Shown here: positions 61,340-64,000 of the stretch, one piece after another
How positions within the stretch are numbered: position 1 is the first letter of the stretch
How the letters are laid out: every line of letters starts with the position of its first letter
Assembly: GCA_038503075.1 (NCBI GenBank)
Contig: JBCAML010000002.1
Span: 3,534,001-3,598,000 of the forward strand
Length of the DNA stretch: 64,000 nt
Source of the DNA: Gyromitra esculenta
Taxonomy: Eukaryota > Ascomycota > Pezizomycetes > Pezizales > Discinaceae
Reading direction: 5' to 3'
The notes under the pieces: generated by a model
The model's input: the letters and a program-made list of their open reading frames with translations, nothing else
Told to the model about the DNA's origin: nothing
Database searches by the model: none
Translations under genes and position numbers: made by a program

Positions 61340-64000
61340 ATATTCACCAAAACGACATTTATGACTTGGCACTCGTTGGAAGTATTTAAAAAAAAAGGAT
61401 CACTGCATATTTCTGTAAAAGGGGTTTTCTTTTCCTTTTTTTTTTGGAGGGAGTCGGTTTCTTTTTTAAATTGGAGATGTGGAGTTGGAGTTTTTTATTT
61501 TTATTTTTGTTGCTTTTTTTCTTGTTCAAAATTTTTTTTGATTTCAATAACTATAAATCGTATATACATATATTTTTCATATAGCTGTTAACTGCTATAT
61601 CGATCTGGTCGAACCTAAATCTCCGTAAAGATGTAAACGGCATGCACCCTTCTAATTTCCAAAGGAGTCACGTGTTCGCCCAATATATACACGGAGATAG
61701 AATCTAGGGTCCAATTAATCAAGCCAGCTCACAATCCCTACCTTGGATATATATACAAGATTTAATTTTCGAAGCTTCACGTCCTATTGTGGGTACAGTT
61801 AACAGTATTGGCTTGTGGTTCCTATGTTGTGCTAATAGTATGATAATACGAATTTAAGTTACGCATAGTATATAGTCATGCGGCTGGCCCTAAATCATTC
61901 TTGAAATAATACACAACTAAGTTAGTTAAACTATCTATATAATATTTGTTCAACCCTCCACCCCCCACCCCAGGAACGTTAGCTGTGATCAAGCGCGAAC
62001 CTTAAAACTGCCAAGCTAATTAATCTCCGTGAAATCGAATACCGTTTTATATGACGTCAGCTGATACTATATCTACATATAGTAATATATGCGAAGACCA
62101 ACACCACTACGTATACATATGCATGTTCAGGGAATAAGTAGAGTACCCGAAGACTGGGATGGAGGCAAGGCAAGGTGCTCGATTTTCTAGATCGCATGGT
62201 AGCGCATCTTTAAGCATATATTCTGCCCAGTAAAAAGCCCTGGCTTGCAACCCCACCCCCCCCCAATTTTCAGGTATTTATTCCCTAACCCCAAGTACCT
62301 CTAAAGCAAGATAACTTTGGTCAACACAACTCCTCTGCTCTTCTATAGCTATCACAATAACTAGCAGCGTCACGCCGATTGACTATCTGTTTAAGCTTCG
62401 TAGTTGTGGCCATGGACAGATCTAGAAGTCAAACCGGATAGAATGGATTGGTTTCGATTAGATATTGCTGCTAGAGAGGATACGGGGCTTCAATTCGATA
62501 GGTGAAAAGTTAGTCTTCTGTTTTTTGTTTTTGTTTTTGATTAAAGAACGTAATTACAGTATTAGCCAATGAAGTAAGTGATCAGGGCCATATCAGCTGT
62601 CAGGGCTATTGTTTCACAAATTGTTCCAACAGCCTGTGTGCCAATCCTACTTTTTCCATAGCTAACCTAGGTATGAAATGTGGTGGGGGTCGTCCGATTA
62701 ATACTACTTTATAGTTGTCGAACCCTTCGCTTTCTAGCTATAGGAAGCTGTGGTACCTCTTCGACTATACATTTCTCTGGAATATCGGCTCATATTTAAC
62801 TCTAGGGTCTCTCACCAAAGGGTTTACTATTACTCGTATTTGGCTAACGGCCCTGGAATGGACTGGGTCCGCATAACCTACAAAATTGCACGGAATCTAT
62901 GGAATTTTTTATGGGAAGTAGAGGTAGCCTGTGCTGTTTTAGAACCGCTAGTCGAATATGAGCATACACGTGACTGGTTTTAATTCTGGATCCGGATAAC
63001 TTCCCCCTCAATGCGCCCTTCTGTGGTACAGTACAATCACCCTGTATAAGAATACCCTCTGCAAGAGTACTCCGCTTATTAGAATACGGGCGGTGGAACA
63101 GCGATACTTCGTATGGAGAAATGAGAACATCACTCCGTAAGAATATTCTTATCATTCTAGGGAATATTCCTTAATATATTCTTATAGAGAATGAGGAGAT
63201 ATCTGAAAACCTTTCGTGTCAGGACAAGAGTAGGGCAAAAAAGTTAAAAAATACCCCCGCCACGTGTAATTCAGGGAATCAAGTAAAAAGGCACGTGATG
63301 TTGACATTCCTAGACCCCTCAAGCTCTTCATTCACCACATCTATTTTGTGTACTCTAAGCTATCCTAGTCTGAATATCTTGGCATTTCCTGCAAGAATAT
63401 TCCCTCTATCAGAATACAGCGTCCGACCCTAAGCATATTCTTACAAGGCGATTGTATACGTATTGTATTATAGAAGTGCCGATCATGTAGAGCCGCGCGT
63501 CCCCCAAAAGCCTTTGCACCCCCAGTACCTGAGACCACAACAAGTCCCCAAACCAAGTTGTAAGAGAGTAATTAAAAAGAGATATATACATATAATTATT
63601 AACATACTAGTCATACATAGTATTGTAGCGTTTAGATAATTCCCTTCTAGTAAAACCGTACTTGAATCCGCTAGCGGCTAGGCTTGGTAGTAAAAGGTGC
63701 AAAGACTTCTTGGACGCGGCTGTACCCGGACCGCAAACCGTTTGTGCCAGCCTGGATCGATAGTGGTTATCCCGAATCTACAGCGCAGTAATCGCTTCTA
63801 TGCAGATAAATGTAGCCACGCAGCTATTTATTTTTTATTTTTTTATTTTGATCCGGCTATGGGTTGGGAAATATGAAGAGATTTTAATTTCTGCAGCATT
63901 TTGCCGGGAGTATGGATTTGGCGGCTAAGGCTCCGACAAAAGGATTTACGCCAAAGTTAGACTAGATAGAGGAGAGAGTGGGGCATGTTTTATATACGGG
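61340..64000. other. Gene-free AT-rich right end
   Basis: The 3' flank of the rhodopsin-domain gene starts with a T-rich run (61390-61590), followed by AT-rich sequence. Repeated AAGAATA-type words cluster at 63041-63455. No coding frame here is longer than about 100 codons, and none has a domain. Confidence 0.5.
63041..63455. repeat. Cluster of AAGAATA-containing direct and inverted repeats
   Basis: The segment at 63041-63077 (cctgtataagaatacc...) and the segment at 63389-63417 (cctgcaagaatattcc...) align as direct repeats: CCTG, AAGAATA, CCCTCT, then AGA-TAC. Inverted forms occur at 63145-63190 (attcttatagag) and 63434-63455 (catattcttacaagg), so the outer ends are in inverted orientation. 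It may be the ends of a small non-autonomous element or two overlapping ones. No transposase is present. Confidence 0.4.

Overview
The window is nuclear DNA from a filamentous ascomycete (Pezizomycotina). Coding exons are separated by many short GT-AG introns, mostly 44-110 bp, some with CTAAC-like branch points just before the acceptor. The gene content includes a giant protein of the Woronin-body tether (leashin, or 'involucrin repeat') type, a TPR protein of the fungal NLR-like style and a fungal rhodopsin-like membrane protein. A leotiomycete is my guess, but the class cannot be fixed from sequence alone.

Layout. At 1-1764 (+) is the 3' part of an F-box/LRR-like gene with a disturbed C-terminus. 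At 1931-2623 is a decayed hAT transposon nested in inverted repeats. At 3049-7111 (-) is a nine-exon gene for a pseudo-alpha/beta-hydrolase - TPR - transmembrane protein, cut short by a nonsense codon. At 8171-11699 (+) is RQC2/TAE2, the ribosome quality control factor. At 15894-16694 (-) is a small UBA-like protein. At 19497-21207 (+) is a class III old yellow enzyme.

From 22139 to 44050 (-), one reading frame assembled from 15 exons encodes about 7,023 residues: the leashin-type protein. It fills a third of the window. At 47436-50399 (-) is an Hsp70-like ATPase gene with an unusually long intron that carries telomere-like repeats. At 59656-61339 (+) is a seven-helix rhodopsin-domain membrane protein.

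The rest is gene-poor, especially 50.4-59.6 kb and 61.3-64 kb. There I see only short inverted repeats (MITE-like) and AT-rich sequence. The genes look like unrelated neighbours, not a biosynthetic or defence cluster. The most unusual item is the giant gene: all its splice phases agree, and the exons sum to a multiple of three. Next come the NLR-like protein with a lost catalytic serine and lost membrane tail, and the decayed mobile elements.
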